Assembly: GCA_022844045.1 (NCBI GenBank)
Contig: JALHMM010000021.1
Span: 1 to 64,000, forward strand
Length of the DNA: 64,000 nucleotides
Reading direction: 5' to 3'
Source of the DNA: Reyranellaceae bacterium
GTDB taxonomy: Bacteria; Pseudomonadota; Alphaproteobacteria; Reyranellales; Reyranellaceae
Both the position numbers and the translations under genes were made by a program. The notes below the pieces were generated by a model. It searched no databases. It was not told the origin of the DNA and was given only the letters and a program-made list of their open reading frames with translations. Shown here piece by piece: positions 25,313 to 34,226 of the stretch (position 1 is the first letter of the stretch; each line of letters begins with the position of its first letter).

Positions 25313-25391
25313 AACTATGGCCGCGGGGCGGTGTGCGGCGCTCCGGATGGTGGCCACGCCATTCGAGGCAACAAGTGAAGGGGTCGCAACA

Positions 25392-26084
25392 CTAGGGCAG
25401 GCTGCCAGCGAGCAAACGGAGGTAGCGGGCGGCCGTGAGCGAATGCTGGCCCGATACTCTAAAATACTGAAAATGGAGCCGTGTCGCTTCCACCGTCGCA
25501 GGATCCGACGCCGCGGCGGTCGGTCCGATCGCCGAACGATTGGCGGCGGCGTACGCCACGTACTCGAGCGCCGCGGCCATCAGCTTCTCTCTGGCGACGA
25601 GAACGTCGCGACCCGCGACGCACGGCTCCACGAGCAATTTCGCAAAAGCCTTGTCGTAGACCGCCTTGAGGTCGTCGGGTTGATTGAGGCCGGCGCGCTC
25701 CGCATGGGCCGCGGCGAGCATCTGATCGAACGACCTGATCTGCGCGGCCGCGTCGCTCTGTGCCGAGGCAATTGTCGGCAGCCTGTCGACCATTTTCGAA
25801 AGTTCCGTCGTTACGACGGTGGTAAACGAGTCGGGAGGTATTCGAGCGAGTTGCTGCAACGCCTCGCCGAACGTGAGCAGGACGTCGTAATGCTTGCTGT
25901 AGTCGCCAAAAAGTTTCCGCTCGGATGCGTTGATCGGCAAAAGCGAACGCCCGGGATAGCCGAGGATCTTGCTGAGATGGCCAATGAACGCCCTGCGCCG
26001 CTCGCGTTCCGGGTCTTCACACGCAAAGAGCGCCGGCAGCATCAGGAGAAGCGCCACGGATCGACGTGTCATTGTCATGCTCAT
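25392..26084 (-). CDS. Lipoprotein, DUF3053/YiaF-like
   Basis: A 230-residue lipoprotein. The signal MSMTMTRRSVALLLMLPALFACE has the lipobox LFAC. The mature part begins EDPERERRRAFIGHLSKIL and contains RSLLPINASERKLFGDYSKH, the hallmark of the DUF3053 family represented by E. coli YiaF, a lipoprotein of unknown function. The rest is helical. It precedes the hypothetical gene at 26124 in the opposite reading order on the same strand and may share its transcript. The match is by motif recognition only. Confidence 0.6.
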   Translation of the reverse strand: MSMTMTRRSVALLLMLPALFACEDPERERRRAFIGHLSKILGYPGRSLLPINASERKLFGDYSKHYDVLLTFGEALQQLARIPPDSFTTVVTTELSKMVDRLPTIASAQSDAAAQIRSFDQMLAAAHAERAGLNQPDDLKAVYDKAFAKLLVEPCVAGRDVLVAREKLMAAALEYVAYAAANRSAIGPTAAASDPATVEATRLHFQYFRVSGQHSLTAARYLRLLAGSLP

Positions 26085-26123
26085 CGGCGTCAGCCCTCCG
26101 TATCTGTGGTCGCTATCGCTGGC

Positions 26124-27029
26124 CTAGGGCGTGATCGGCGCGTTGGGGTCGATCTTCGGCATCGGAGCGCCTTTGACCGCTTCGACGAGGGAGTCCCGAT
26201 ATCGCGGGTCACCCGCGAAGATGAGTGGCGATTTCTTGTCCGTCAGGCCGTGGAAGTAGATGGCCCCACGCTTGTAGTTCCCTTTCGGGAGGTTTCGCCC
26301 CACCCATTCGCTCGCCGCGTCCTGACTGTCCGTCATGGCCTCGACCTTGATCGAGTTTCCACTGATCGTGTGGTGATACGCGAATCGACCCGATGGAAAC
26401 GTCTGGACATTCGCCCCCACGTGGGACGCCAGCCATTTCTCCCATACCTTTCCATCTTTCGTTGGCGCCCCCAGATCCATGACCCCGTAGAAGTCATAGG
26501 CCTTGGGCGCGCAGCAGACGGCGCAGTTGAAGACCTTCTGCAGGTAGTACATGACGTCGACATCCTTGCCGACGACGCACGCGCGGAGATCGACACGATT
26601 GAGTTCCATCGCCTGCATCTTCAGCAATTGCGCTTTCAGGCTCTGCCAGTCCGCCGGCGTCAATTTCAGGAGCTTGTGGGTGATGTCGTCCTCGGCTCGC
26701 CCCTCCAATCCCATGACCAGAGCGCGCATGGCGCCAACGTTGAAGCCCACACCCGGACCGATCTTGATGAAGAGGCCCGCGTCATTGCCATGCATGACGA
26801 TGACAAGATCGCCGCCGGCTTTGCCGTTGGCGAAAATCGCCTGGAGCAGCGTCGTGAGGTTGGTGAGATCCGATACCGTCTTTTCGCCTTTGACCACAAC
26901 CGTATCGACAAGCGTGGCGATTTTCTCGACGGTTACGAATTTCTGGTTGGGAATCGGCTCCAGCGGATAGTGCGTGAAGTAGGGAATCGCGTGAGGGTGT
27001 ACGGCGGCGTTGATCAAGGCGGTGGCCAT
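26124..27029 (-). CDS. Hypothetical protein with clan-CD-peptidase-like motifs
   Basis: A 301-residue soluble protein of no recognised family. A hydrophobic strand ending in His-Gly (DLVIVMHGNDAG, about 84-95) and a later strand ending in Cys (VDLRACVVGKD, about 145-155) match the spacing and pattern of the catalytic His and Cys of clan CD peptidases (caspase, CHAT and DUF4347-type folds). Later it has paired Cys (NCAVCCAPKAY). The catalytic interpretation is an inference from motifs. GGAGATCAGGAG precedes the start. It is upstream of the DUF3053-like lipoprotein gene by 39 bases, so they are probably co-transcribed. Confidence 0.5.
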   Translation of the reverse strand: MATALINAAVHPHAIPYFTHYPLEPIPNQKFVTVEKIATLVDTVVVKGEKTVSDLTNLTTLLQAIFANGKAGGDLVIVMHGNDAGLFIKIGPGVGFNVGAMRALVMGLEGRAEDDITHKLLKLTPADWQSLKAQLLKMQAMELNRVDLRACVVGKDVDVMYYLQKVFNCAVCCAPKAYDFYGVMDLGAPTKDGKVWEKWLASHVGANVQTFPSGRFAYHHTISGNSIKVEAMTDSQDAASEWVGRNLPKGNYKRGAIYFHGLTDKKSPLIFAGDPRYRDSLVEAVKGAPMPKIDPNAPITP

Positions 27030-27274
27030 CTCCTGATCTCCATCCGAGCAAGCGTTCACTCATCTTCGCATGATTTCGACATCGCGACAAGTGCGCATCG
27101 GACGACGCCGGCCGTGCTCAATCGACAGCTGCCCCGCGTTGTCGGCCATACGGCGCCGCCGGAAGATGCGGAGGGGGCAAAAGCCCTCGGATTCCCTCGA
27201 CGGCACGCGCCCCTCGGGGCAACCGCATCCGCGCACAGCCGTTAGCGCGTGTTACATCCACCGCAGGAGTAGCC

Positions 27275-27736
27275 ATGCGCACCGCTCTCGCCGCCGCCGC
27301 CGTCGCCTTGACGAGCCTCGCCTCACCCGCGGCCCTCGCGCTGACCGAGATGGAATGTGCCGGGTTGTTCCGCAAGGCCGACAGCGATGGCGACGGGACG
27401 CTCGCGCAGGCCGAGGCCACGCGCTATCTGGCCGCCATGCGCATCTGGACCGTGCCCGTTCCGGCCGACGGAAAACTGGACTACGCCGGTTTTGTCGGAC
27501 ATTGCCGCAACGGCGTCTTTCGAGAGGCGGTCAACGATCCTGGTGCACCGCTAAAGGGGGCCAACTCCTTCAGCGAAGCGCAGGCCAGGGATCGCGCCGC
27601 GGCGCGGGGCTTCCTCGACATCTCCGAGCTGAAGAAGGATGATGCCGGCATTTGGCGCGGCACGGGCCGCCTCGAGGGCAGGGACTTCAATATTGGCGTC
27701 GACTACAAGGGTAATGTCGTCTCCGACCCGCGCTGA
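27275..27736 (+). CDS. Secreted EF-hand protein
   Basis: A 153-residue protein with a signal peptide (MRTALAAAAVALTSLASPAALA) and one clear EF-hand calcium loop, DSDGDGTLAQAEA, at about residue 40. A second, weaker loop-like region is VPADGKLDYAGFVGHCRN. The C-terminal part (DDAGIWRGTGRLEGRDFNIGVDYKGNVV) resembles small PepSY-like secreted domains. AGGAG precedes the start. It stands alone upstream of the histidine kinase gene. Confidence 0.7.
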   Translation: MRTALAAAAVALTSLASPAALALTEMECAGLFRKADSDGDGTLAQAEATRYLAAMRIWTVPVPADGKLDYAGFVGHCRNGVFREAVNDPGAPLKGANSFSEAQARDRAAARGFLDISELKKDDAGIWRGTGRLEGRDFNIGVDYKGNVVSDPR

Positions 27737-27769
27737 GTCGCGTCGTCACCCGACGGCTCGCCGCTGACC

Positions 27770-29824
27770 GTGACTGGTACGGACTCCACGCCTGGATTTC
27801 TCGCCGAAGGCGGCGACGTCGGCCGCCTGTTGCGCAACCACGACTTCCGCGATTCGCCGCTCGGGCCACCGCGGACGTGGCCGCCCTCGCTGCGCACAAT
27901 CGTGGCGCTCATGCTGAGCTCGAAGTTCCCGATGTTCGTCGCCTGGGGGCCCGAGTTGGGTTTCCTGTACAACGATGCTTATGCCGAGGTGCTCGGCGCC
28001 AAGCACCCCCAGGCGCTGGGGCGGCGATTCAAGGACATCTGGGGAGAGATCTGGAGCGACATCTGGCCGCTGATCGAAAGCGCCATGGCCGGGCAGGCGA
28101 CCTATCACGAGGACCTGCCGCTGACCATGAACCGGGAGGGCTTCGCCGAGCAGACCTGGTTTACTTTCTCCTACTCGCCGGTGCGCGACGAGCATGGCGA
28201 GATCGGCGGCATGTTCTGCGCCTGTACCGAAACCACCGGCAAGGTCCTGGCCCAACGCCGCGCCGATATGCTCAACGCCACGCTGGAACGGCGCATCCGC
28301 GAAGCGCTGGCCGAACGCAAGGTGCTGGCCGACATCGTCGAGGCCACCGACGCCTTCGTGCAGGTCGCCGACATGGACTATCGCTGGCTGGCGATCAACC
28401 GTGCCGCGGCCGACGAGTTCCAGCGCATCTACGGCGTCCGCCCTTCTGTCGGCGCCTCGATGCTCGAGCTGCTGGCGCATCATGACGAACAGCGCGCCGC
28501 CGTCGAGGCGGTGTGGGGCCGTGCCCTGAAGGGCGGCGAGCGCTTCACCGAGATCGGCACATTCGGCGATCCGCGCCTGGGTCAGCGCACCTACGACATG
28601 CGCTTCGACGTGCTGCGCGACGAACAGGGCCGGCAGATCGGCGCCTACCAGTTCGTTTACGACATCACGGAGCGGCAGCGCGAGCAGGCGCGCCTGCGCG
28701 AGGCCGAGGAGGCGATACGTCAGGTGCAGAAGACCGAGACCATCGGCCAGCTCACGGGCGGCGTGGCGCACGACTTCAACAACCTGCTGACGCCGATCGT
28801 CGGCGCGCTCGACATGACGCGCCGGCGCCTGCCGCCGCAGGACGAGCGCTCGCGCAGGCTGATCGACGGCGCGCTGCAGGCCGCCGACCGCGCGCGCATC
28901 CTGGTCCAGCGCCTGCTGGCCTTCGGGCGGCGCCAGCATTTGCGGCCGCGCGCCGTCGATGTCGCGGCCCTGGTCGATGGCATGCGCGACATCATGAGTC
29001 GCCTGCTGGGCTCGACCATCGAGATCCAGGTCGAGGTCGGCGACGGGCTGTTCCCGGCGCAGGTCGATCCCAACCAGCTCGAGCTGGCGCTGCTCAACCT
29101 GGCCGTCAACGCGCGCGACGCGATGAGCGGGCAAGGCGTGATGCGCATCGTCGTGGCGGCGCAGACCGCCAGCGCGGGTTCGTCCCTGGCGCCCGGCCGC
29201 TATGTGCGGCTGAGCGTGACCGACACCGGCAGCGGCATGGACGAGGCGACCCTGCGCCGCGCCACCGAGCCGTTCTTCACCACCAAGGGCGCCGGCGGCA
29301 CGGGGCTCGGCCTGTCGTCGGTGCAGGGGCTGGCCGAGCAATCGGGCGGTCGGCTCGACCTGCTGAGCGCCCCGGGGCAGGGCACGACCGTGGCGCTGTG
29401 GCTGCCGGAGTCGCATGAGACGCTGGAAGCCCTCGGCAGCCCCGCGCCCGTCGAGGCCGTGCGGATCGCGACCGAGCGCAGCCTGCTGCTGGTCGACGAC
29501 GAGACGCTGGTGCGCTTTGGCACCGCCGCGATGCTGCGCGAGGCCGGCTTCGTCGTCCATGAGGCGGCCTCGGCCAACGAGGCGCTGGCGCTGCTCGACG
29601 GCGGCGCGCGCATCGACGCGATCGTCACCGACTACGCCATGCCGGGCCTCACCGGCGCCGATCTCGCGCGTCGCCTCAAGGAGCGCCGGCCGACGCTGCC
29701 GATCCTGCTGATCACCGGCTACGCGACGCTCAGCGACGCCGAGGCGGCCGGCCTGCCGCGTATCGCCAAGCCGTTCCGCGCCGCCGAGCTGGCCGCGGCG
29801 GTCAACGCGCTGTTCAATGCCTAG
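27770..29824 (+). CDS. Hybrid sensor histidine kinase with PAS domains and receiver
   Basis: A 684-residue cytoplasmic hybrid kinase, no membrane helices. Domain order: a PAS-like domain at about 30-150 (starting LLRNHDFRDSPLGPP), a second PAS at about 175-300, and a dimerisation/phosphoacceptor region with GVAHDFNNLLTPIVG (His334). A HATPase domain has NARDAMSG and GGTGLGLSSVQGL. A C-terminal receiver has LLVDDETLVR and acceptor Asp near 621 in VTDYAMPGLTG. The first PAS with WGPELGFLYNDAYAEVLG is common in blue-light or stress-type kinases of this HWE-related group. It starts at GTG 27770. No partner regulator is adjacent. Confidence 0.9.
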   Translation: MTGTDSTPGFLAEGGDVGRLLRNHDFRDSPLGPPRTWPPSLRTIVALMLSSKFPMFVAWGPELGFLYNDAYAEVLGAKHPQALGRRFKDIWGEIWSDIWPLIESAMAGQATYHEDLPLTMNREGFAEQTWFTFSYSPVRDEHGEIGGMFCACTETTGKVLAQRRADMLNATLERRIREALAERKVLADIVEATDAFVQVADMDYRWLAINRAAADEFQRIYGVRPSVGASMLELLAHHDEQRAAVEAVWGRALKGGERFTEIGTFGDPRLGQRTYDMRFDVLRDEQGRQIGAYQFVYDITERQREQARLREAEEAIRQVQKTETIGQLTGGVAHDFNNLLTPIVGALDMTRRRLPPQDERSRRLIDGALQAADRARILVQRLLAFGRRQHLRPRAVDVAALVDGMRDIMSRLLGSTIEIQVEVGDGLFPAQVDPNQLELALLNLAVNARDAMSGQGVMRIVVAAQTASAGSSLAPGRYVRLSVTDTGSGMDEATLRRATEPFFTTKGAGGTGLGLSSVQGLAEQSGGRLDLLSAPGQGTTVALWLPESHETLEALGSPAPVEAVRIATERSLLLVDDETLVRFGTAAMLREAGFVVHEAASANEALALLDGGARIDAIVTDYAMPGLTGADLARRLKERRPTLPILLITGYATLSDAEAAGLPRIAKPFRAAELAAAVNALFNA

Positions 29825-29852
29825 AGCGGCGAGTTTGAAATCGGCGCCACCC

Positions 29853-29919
29853 TGTCATCCCGAGCGCAGCGAGGGATCTAGGCAGTTTCCCAGGATCCCT
29901 CGCTGCGCTCGGGATGACA
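29853..29919. repeat. Family A palindromic element, copy 4
   Basis: Nearly identical to copy 1, located just after the kinase stop codon, where it could act as a transcript-end hairpin. Confidence 0.85.
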
Positions 29920-30034
29920 GGAGCGTCTGATCAACCGATCGTCGCTCGAAGCCGTCGCGCCGCCACCGCCGACGTTGCGCGGCGCGGGCGGATCGGGCTT
30001 GCTCGCGGCTGGATTACGGTCGCGGGAGGCGGCG

Positions 30035-30862
30035 ATGATGGTGCGTCTGGTGGTCGGCGTGGCGCTGGCGTTTCTGTGCGCGACAGGGCAGGCGGCGGCG
30101 CAGGACCGCCGCGAGAACTGGCGGCTGTGCGCCAACAAGGATCGCGAGCCGCCCGACGTGCCGATCCGCGCCTGCTCGGCGATCATCGCCGCTGGGCAGG
30201 AGAGCGACGTCGACCTGGCGTCCGCCTACTACAATCGCGGCATCGCGCACGACGACAAGCGTCTGTATGACCTGGCGATCGCCGACTACACCGAGGCGAT
30301 TCGGCTCGATCCCAGCGACCCCAGCCATTTCTACAATCGCGGCAACAGCTACAGCAACAAGCGCGACTTCGCGCGCGCGATCGCCGACTACGACCAGACG
30401 ATCAAGATGAAGCCCGACCACGTCAACGCCTGGGGCAATCGTGGCAACCAGTGGCAGCGCCAGGGCCAGTTCGACAAGGCGCTGGCCGATTACAGCGGCG
30501 CGCTGCGTATCGATCCGCAGCACGTCAATTCGCTCAGCAGCCGGTGCTGGACGCATGTGCGGCTCGACCGGCTGGCGGCGGCGCTGGCCGATTGCGACGC
30601 ATCGCTCGGCCTGCGGCCCAAGCATGCCGATACCCTCGACAGCCGCGGCTTCGTGCATCTGCGCCTCGGCAACCTCGACGCGGCGATCGCCGACTACGAC
30701 GCGGCGCTGGCTCTCGATCCGCGCCAGGCGACCTCGCTCTACGGCCGCGGCACCGCCAAGCAACGCAAGGGCGACACCGCGGGCGCCGAGGCCGACATCG
30801 CCGCCGCGGTGAAACTCAGCGCCAACATCGCGCGCGAGATGGAGCGCTACGGCCTGAAGTGA
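30035..30862 (+). CDS. Secreted TPR-repeat protein
   Basis: A 275-residue protein with a signal peptide (MMVRLVVGVALAFLCATGQAAAQ) and five or six tetratricopeptide repeats. Each carries the usual small/large pattern (AIADYTEAIRLDPSDPSHFYNRG, AIADYDQTIKMKPDHVNAWG, ALADYSGALRIDPQHVNSL). TPR arrays bind protein partners; the partner here is unknown. GGGAGG precedes the start. The gene is followed by a family B palindrome and then the phage region. Confidence 0.8.
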   Translation: MMVRLVVGVALAFLCATGQAAAQDRRENWRLCANKDREPPDVPIRACSAIIAAGQESDVDLASAYYNRGIAHDDKRLYDLAIADYTEAIRLDPSDPSHFYNRGNSYSNKRDFARAIADYDQTIKMKPDHVNAWGNRGNQWQRQGQFDKALADYSGALRIDPQHVNSLSSRCWTHVRLDRLAAALADCDASLGLRPKHADTLDSRGFVHLRLGNLDAAIADYDAALALDPRQATSLYGRGTAKQRKGDTAGAEADIAAAVKLSANIAREMERYGLK

Positions 30863-30874
30863 GGTTGGGTATCT

Positions 30875-31021
30875 ACCTTTCCCCGGAGGGGGAAGGTGGC
30901 GCGCGAAGCGCGACGGTCAGGGGCCGCGGACGGCCCCGCGGGGGATGTTTCAACGAATTCGGTGTTCGTCTTCGACATCCCCCATCCGCCCTTCGGGCAC
31001 CTTCCCCCTCCGGGGGAAGGT
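30875..31021. repeat. Family B palindromic element at left edge of phage region
   Basis: About 147 bp. Ends ACCTTTCCCCGGAGGGGGAA and TTCCCCCTCCGGGGGAAGGT; includes an extra segment (GGTCAGGGGCCGCGGACGGC) absent from other copies. It lies directly between the last host gene and the first phage promoter. Confidence 0.8.
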
Positions 31022-31080
31022 AATGTCGGAGTCGCGCTTCTCGCTGTCGCAGTTGATACAAACCCCTCGATAGATCGCCC

Positions 31081-31122
31081 GTAGCGGCGGAAATCGGAGC
31101 TTGCGCCGCGCGCCGGTAGAAT
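31081..31122 (+). promoter_or_regulatory. Phage-region promoter P1 (terminase)
   Basis: GTAGCGGCGGAAAT at 31081-31094, exactly 22 bp, then TAGAAT at 31117-31122. The terminase start codon follows eight bases later, so the message would be almost leaderless. Four further intact copies have the same 22-bp gap. Confidence 0.8.
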
Positions 31123-31130
31123 GCGGCGTT

Positions 31131-32639
31131 ATGAAAGTCATCGATTCGCAGGATCAAGAACGGCGGTTGCCCGTCGACATGGCGCAGTTCGCGCGCGACC
31201 CGCTTCGCTTCGTGCAGGAGGCCTTTCCGTGGGGCCGCGCGGGCACGGCGCTGGACGGCGAGCGCGGCCCGCGCGAATGGCAGGCCGAGATCCTGGGCGA
31301 GATCGGCCGGCTTCTCGAGCGCAACGCCGCCGCCGGTTTCGGCGAGGCGATCCGTCTCGCCGTCGCCTCGGGCCATGGCATCGGCAAGTCGGCGCTGATG
31401 GCCTGGATCAAGCTGTGGGCGCTCGCGACCTTCGAGGACGCCATTACGGTGATCACCGCCAACACCGAGCAGCAGCTCCGCACCAAGACCTGGCCGCAGG
31501 TGGTGAAGTGGTTCAACCTGATGGAGGGCCGCGAGCGCTTCAGCCTGGGCGAGACCGCCATCGTCAGCCGCCAGAAGGGCCACGAGAAAACCTGGCGCGG
31601 CGATCGCGTCACCTGGAACGAGCACAACACCGAGGCCTTCGCCGGCCTGCACAATTTGCGTCGGCGCATCGTGTTGCTGTTCGACGAGGCGAGTTCCATC
31701 GCCGATTCCGTCTGGGAGGTCGCCGAGGGCGCGCTGACCGACGAGGAGACCGAGATCATCTGGGTCGTCTTCGGCAATCCGACGCAGAGCAAGGGCCGCT
31801 TCCGGGAATGCTTCGGCAAGTTCCGCCACCGCTGGGTCACGCGGCAGATCGACAGCCGCGGCGTGCCCGGCGTCAACAAGGAGCAGCTCGAGCGATGGGT
31901 CGAGGACTATGGCGAGGACAGCGACTTCGTGCGCATCCGCGTGCGCGGCGAGTTCCCGCGCGTCGGCGCCAACCAGCTCATCGGCCCGGTGCTGATCGAT
32001 CGGGCGCGGCGCAACGAGGCGGTGTCGCGCCTGAGCGACCCGCTGGTGATCGGCGTCGATGTCGCGCGCCACGGTGACGACCGCACCGTGATCTTCTTCC
32101 GTCGCGGCCGCGACGCGCGCACCATCCCGCCGATCAGGCTGCGCATTCCCGACCTGATGCAGGTCGCCGGGCGCGTCGCCGAGGCGGCGCGCACGCACCA
32201 CGCCGACGCGATCTTCGTCGACATGGGTATGGGCGCAGGCGTGGTCGACCGCCTGCTGCAGCTCAACGTGCCGGGTGTCATCGGCGTCGAGTTCGGCGGC
32301 GTGTCGCATGGCGGCGGGAATGTCGACGGGCAGGGCGGCAACTACGCCAACAAGCGCGCCGAGATGTGGGGCGAGATGCGCGCCTGGCTGAAGCATGGCG
32401 CGATCCCCGACGACGCCGAGCTGGCCCAGGATCTCGGCGGGCCGGAGTATGGCTTCAACGGCCGCGACCAGATCCAGCTCGAGCGCAAGGAGGACATGAA
32501 GAAGCGCGGCCTGGCCTCGCCCGACATGGCCGACGCGCTGGCGCTGACCTTCGCCTTCGCTGTACAGGTACGTGGCGGCGGGTTCGGCGGCACGCCGGGC
32601 AAGATGGCGGTCGAGTACGACATCTTCGCGGATATCTAG
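31131..32639 (+). CDS. terL: Phage terminase large subunit
   Basis: A 502-residue packaging ATPase-nuclease. Walker A GHGIGKSALMAW begins at residue 81 and Walker B VLLFDEAS at 181-188. The coupling motif region is VVFGNPTQSKGRF, and the RNase-H-like nuclease starts GVDVARHGDDRT at about 308. It translocates DNA into a preformed head. The start codon lies eight bases beyond the -10 of P1, with no ribosome binding site, consistent with leaderless translation. No small terminase subunit gene was recognised next to it, which is unusual. Confidence 0.92.
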   Translation: MKVIDSQDQERRLPVDMAQFARDPLRFVQEAFPWGRAGTALDGERGPREWQAEILGEIGRLLERNAAAGFGEAIRLAVASGHGIGKSALMAWIKLWALATFEDAITVITANTEQQLRTKTWPQVVKWFNLMEGRERFSLGETAIVSRQKGHEKTWRGDRVTWNEHNTEAFAGLHNLRRRIVLLFDEASSIADSVWEVAEGALTDEETEIIWVVFGNPTQSKGRFRECFGKFRHRWVTRQIDSRGVPGVNKEQLERWVEDYGEDSDFVRIRVRGEFPRVGANQLIGPVLIDRARRNEAVSRLSDPLVIGVDVARHGDDRTVIFFRRGRDARTIPPIRLRIPDLMQVAGRVAEAARTHHADAIFVDMGMGAGVVDRLLQLNVPGVIGVEFGGVSHGGGNVDGQGGNYANKRAEMWGEMRAWLKHGAIPDDAELAQDLGGPEYGFNGRDQIQLERKEDMKKRGLASPDMADALALTFAFAVQVRGGGFGGTPGKMAVEYDIFADI

Positions 32640-32651
32640 AGCGAGCTTACC

Positions 32652-32716
32652 TGTCATCCCGAGCGCAGCGAGGGATCTAGGCTGGCCCTGGATCCCTCGC
32701 TGCGCTCGGGATGACA
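32652..32716. repeat. Family A palindromic element, copy 5
   Basis: Located 13 bases after the terminase stop; same inverted arms as copy 1. It may serve as its terminator. Confidence 0.85.
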
Positions 32717-32726
32717 GACCCGTCAG

Positions 32727-33008
32727 TCACTCGCAGGTCGAGCCCTGTACGACGCTGCTGGGCAGTGTCCATTGACATGGTGCGCCCGCTCTACCGCTGC
32801 CGCCCACGGGGCCGAAGCGGCCGTAGGGCGTGCAGCAGAAGTCAGCGCGTGGTTCACGGGGCCGTTCGACGCCCGCCGGCGGCAGGGGCGGCGGCGCGGG
32901 CTTTGGCGGCACGATGATGGTGGGTGGCTTTGCCGGCTCGGTCTGCGCGTGCAGTGGGCCGGCGGCGAAGACCAGGGCGAGGGCAATGCGTCCGAGCATG
33001 CCGTCCAT
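32727..33008 (-). CDS. Small secreted protein, Pro-rich
   Basis: Ninety-three residues with a signal peptide (MLGRIALALVFAAGPLHAQ), then a Pro-rich linker (TIIVPPKPAPPPLPPAG). A Cys-containing end follows (FCCTPYGRFGPVG, PCQWTLPSSVVQGSTCE). No family recognised. It lies between the terminase and the second phage promoter but on the opposite strand, so it is one of the host-like intrusions. Two starts (33008 and 32999) are possible. Confidence 0.5.
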   Translation of the reverse strand: MDGMLGRIALALVFAAGPLHAQTEPAKPPTIIVPPKPAPPPLPPAGVERPREPRADFCCTPYGRFGPVGGSGRAGAPCQWTLPSSVVQGSTCE

Positions 33009-33054
33009 CGTGCGCCTCGCGCGCGCGCAATGCACGTCATCACAGCAACATCGC

Positions 33055-33112
33055 GGCCTGTTCGGCGCGCGTAGCGGCGGAAATAGGGGGCGGTCGCGCG
33101 ACGCGCTACAAT
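33055..33112 (+). promoter_or_regulatory. Phage-region promoter P2
   Basis: Conserved block 33055-33084 ending GTAGCGGCGGAAAT, 22-bp gap, TACAAT at 33107-33112; ATG follows six bases later at 33119. Confidence 0.8.
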
Positions 33113-33118
33113 GCGCCC

Positions 33119-33331
33119 ATGTGCTTCTCATCCGCTCCCTCCGTCCCCCCGGTTCCGCCGCCGCCGCCGGAACCACCCACCGCTGTCGATCCCGGCGTGA
33201 AGGCCGCGCGCGAGCAGGCCCGACGCAAGGCGCAAGGCGCGCAGGGCTACACCTCGACCGTGCTGACCGGCCCGATGGGCGATCTTTCGACCGCCAGCAC
33301 GACCTCGGGCAAGGCGCTGCTCGGCGCCTGA
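33119..33331 (+). CDS. Small phage-block protein
   Basis: Seventy residues, starting MCFSSAPSVPPVPPPPPEPP, with a Pro-rich N-terminus, a charged helix (GVKAAREQARRKAQGAQG) and a Gly/Ser/Thr-rich end. Similar small proteins occur next to portal genes in podoviruses of this type, although I cannot name one. It directly follows P2 and has no ribosome binding site. It is followed 32 bases later by a host-like DUF2927 gene. Confidence 0.6.
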   Translation: MCFSSAPSVPPVPPPPPEPPTAVDPGVKAAREQARRKAQGAQGYTSTVLTGPMGDLSTASTTSGKALLGA

Positions 33332-33362
33332 TGCTGGTTGTCGCGCCGCGCTATAGTCGGGC

Positions 33363-34226
33363 GTGGACAGACCTGGACGCAGCCCGCTGATCGCGCTCCT
33401 GGCGTTGCTCGCCGTTGGCTGGCTGTCGCCCGCCCGGGCTCAGTCGGACGACGCGCTCGCCGATCTTTTCGCGCGCATCGCCGGACGGCCCGAGTACAGC
33501 CGCACCGCCACAGCGGGTGTGCACACATGGCGGAAGCCCGTGCGCTACGCCGTCATCGGTGAAACGCGCGCGGCGCTGGGCCCGCGCATCGATAGCCACA
33601 TGGCGTTGATGCGATCGCTGAGCGGCCTGCCCATCGAGGCCACAGCGCCGGAAGGCGGCCTCGACGCGGCGGCGCGCATCTTCGCGCGCGGCGTCGGGCG
33701 TTTCCACGTCAGCGCACCAGCGACGGCGCGCGAGGATGCCGTACGGATGCCGGTCGTGACGTTCACCAATGCCGGCGGCTCGGTGCGCTGGCGCGGCAAC
33801 TTCTTCGTCTTCGTCGGCCGGCGCCAGGAGATGGTCGCGCTGACCCAGGGATTCGGCGCCGACGCGCCCGACCTCGCGCGCCGCATCGGGAGCGGCGCGG
33901 TCAATTGCGCGGCGGTGCTGCACTTCGCTCCGGCCGACAGCGCCATCGCCACCGCCTTCGTGTTCCTGCCCACCGATATGGAAGCGCGCTGGGTGGAGCG
34001 CTGCGTCGAGGAGGAGATCACCCAGTCCTTCGGCCTGATGAGCGACGTGCGCGGCAGCCGGCTGACGCTGTTCGACGACGACCTCGGCCAGGGCAAGACG
34101 CGCCTGACCGAGACCGACAAGCTCTTCCTGCGCGTGCTCTACGATCCGCGCATCCGCCCTGGCATGTCTGGCCCGGCGCTGAAAATCGCCGCGCGCGACG
34201 TGATCAGGAGCCTGCGGTTGCGCTGA
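33363..34226 (+). CDS. DUF2927 secreted protein
   Basis: A 287-residue exported protein with a GTG start. The signal is LLALLAVGWLSPARAQ. The central domain has VRYAVIGETRAALGPRIDSH and the typical Cys-Glu-Glu motif RCVEEEITQSFGLMSD, which I recognise as DUF2927. The function is unknown; metal or peptidase-like activity has been suggested for such motifs, but I cannot confirm it. It is not a known phage family and sits between phage blocks. It overlaps the convergent GNAT gene by 23 bases. Confidence 0.65.
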   Translation: MDRPGRSPLIALLALLAVGWLSPARAQSDDALADLFARIAGRPEYSRTATAGVHTWRKPVRYAVIGETRAALGPRIDSHMALMRSLSGLPIEATAPEGGLDAAARIFARGVGRFHVSAPATAREDAVRMPVVTFTNAGGSVRWRGNFFVFVGRRQEMVALTQGFGADAPDLARRIGSGAVNCAAVLHFAPADSAIATAFVFLPTDMEARWVERCVEEEITQSFGLMSDVRGSRLTLFDDDLGQGKTRLTETDKLFLRVLYDPRIRPGMSGPALKIAARDVIRSLRLR

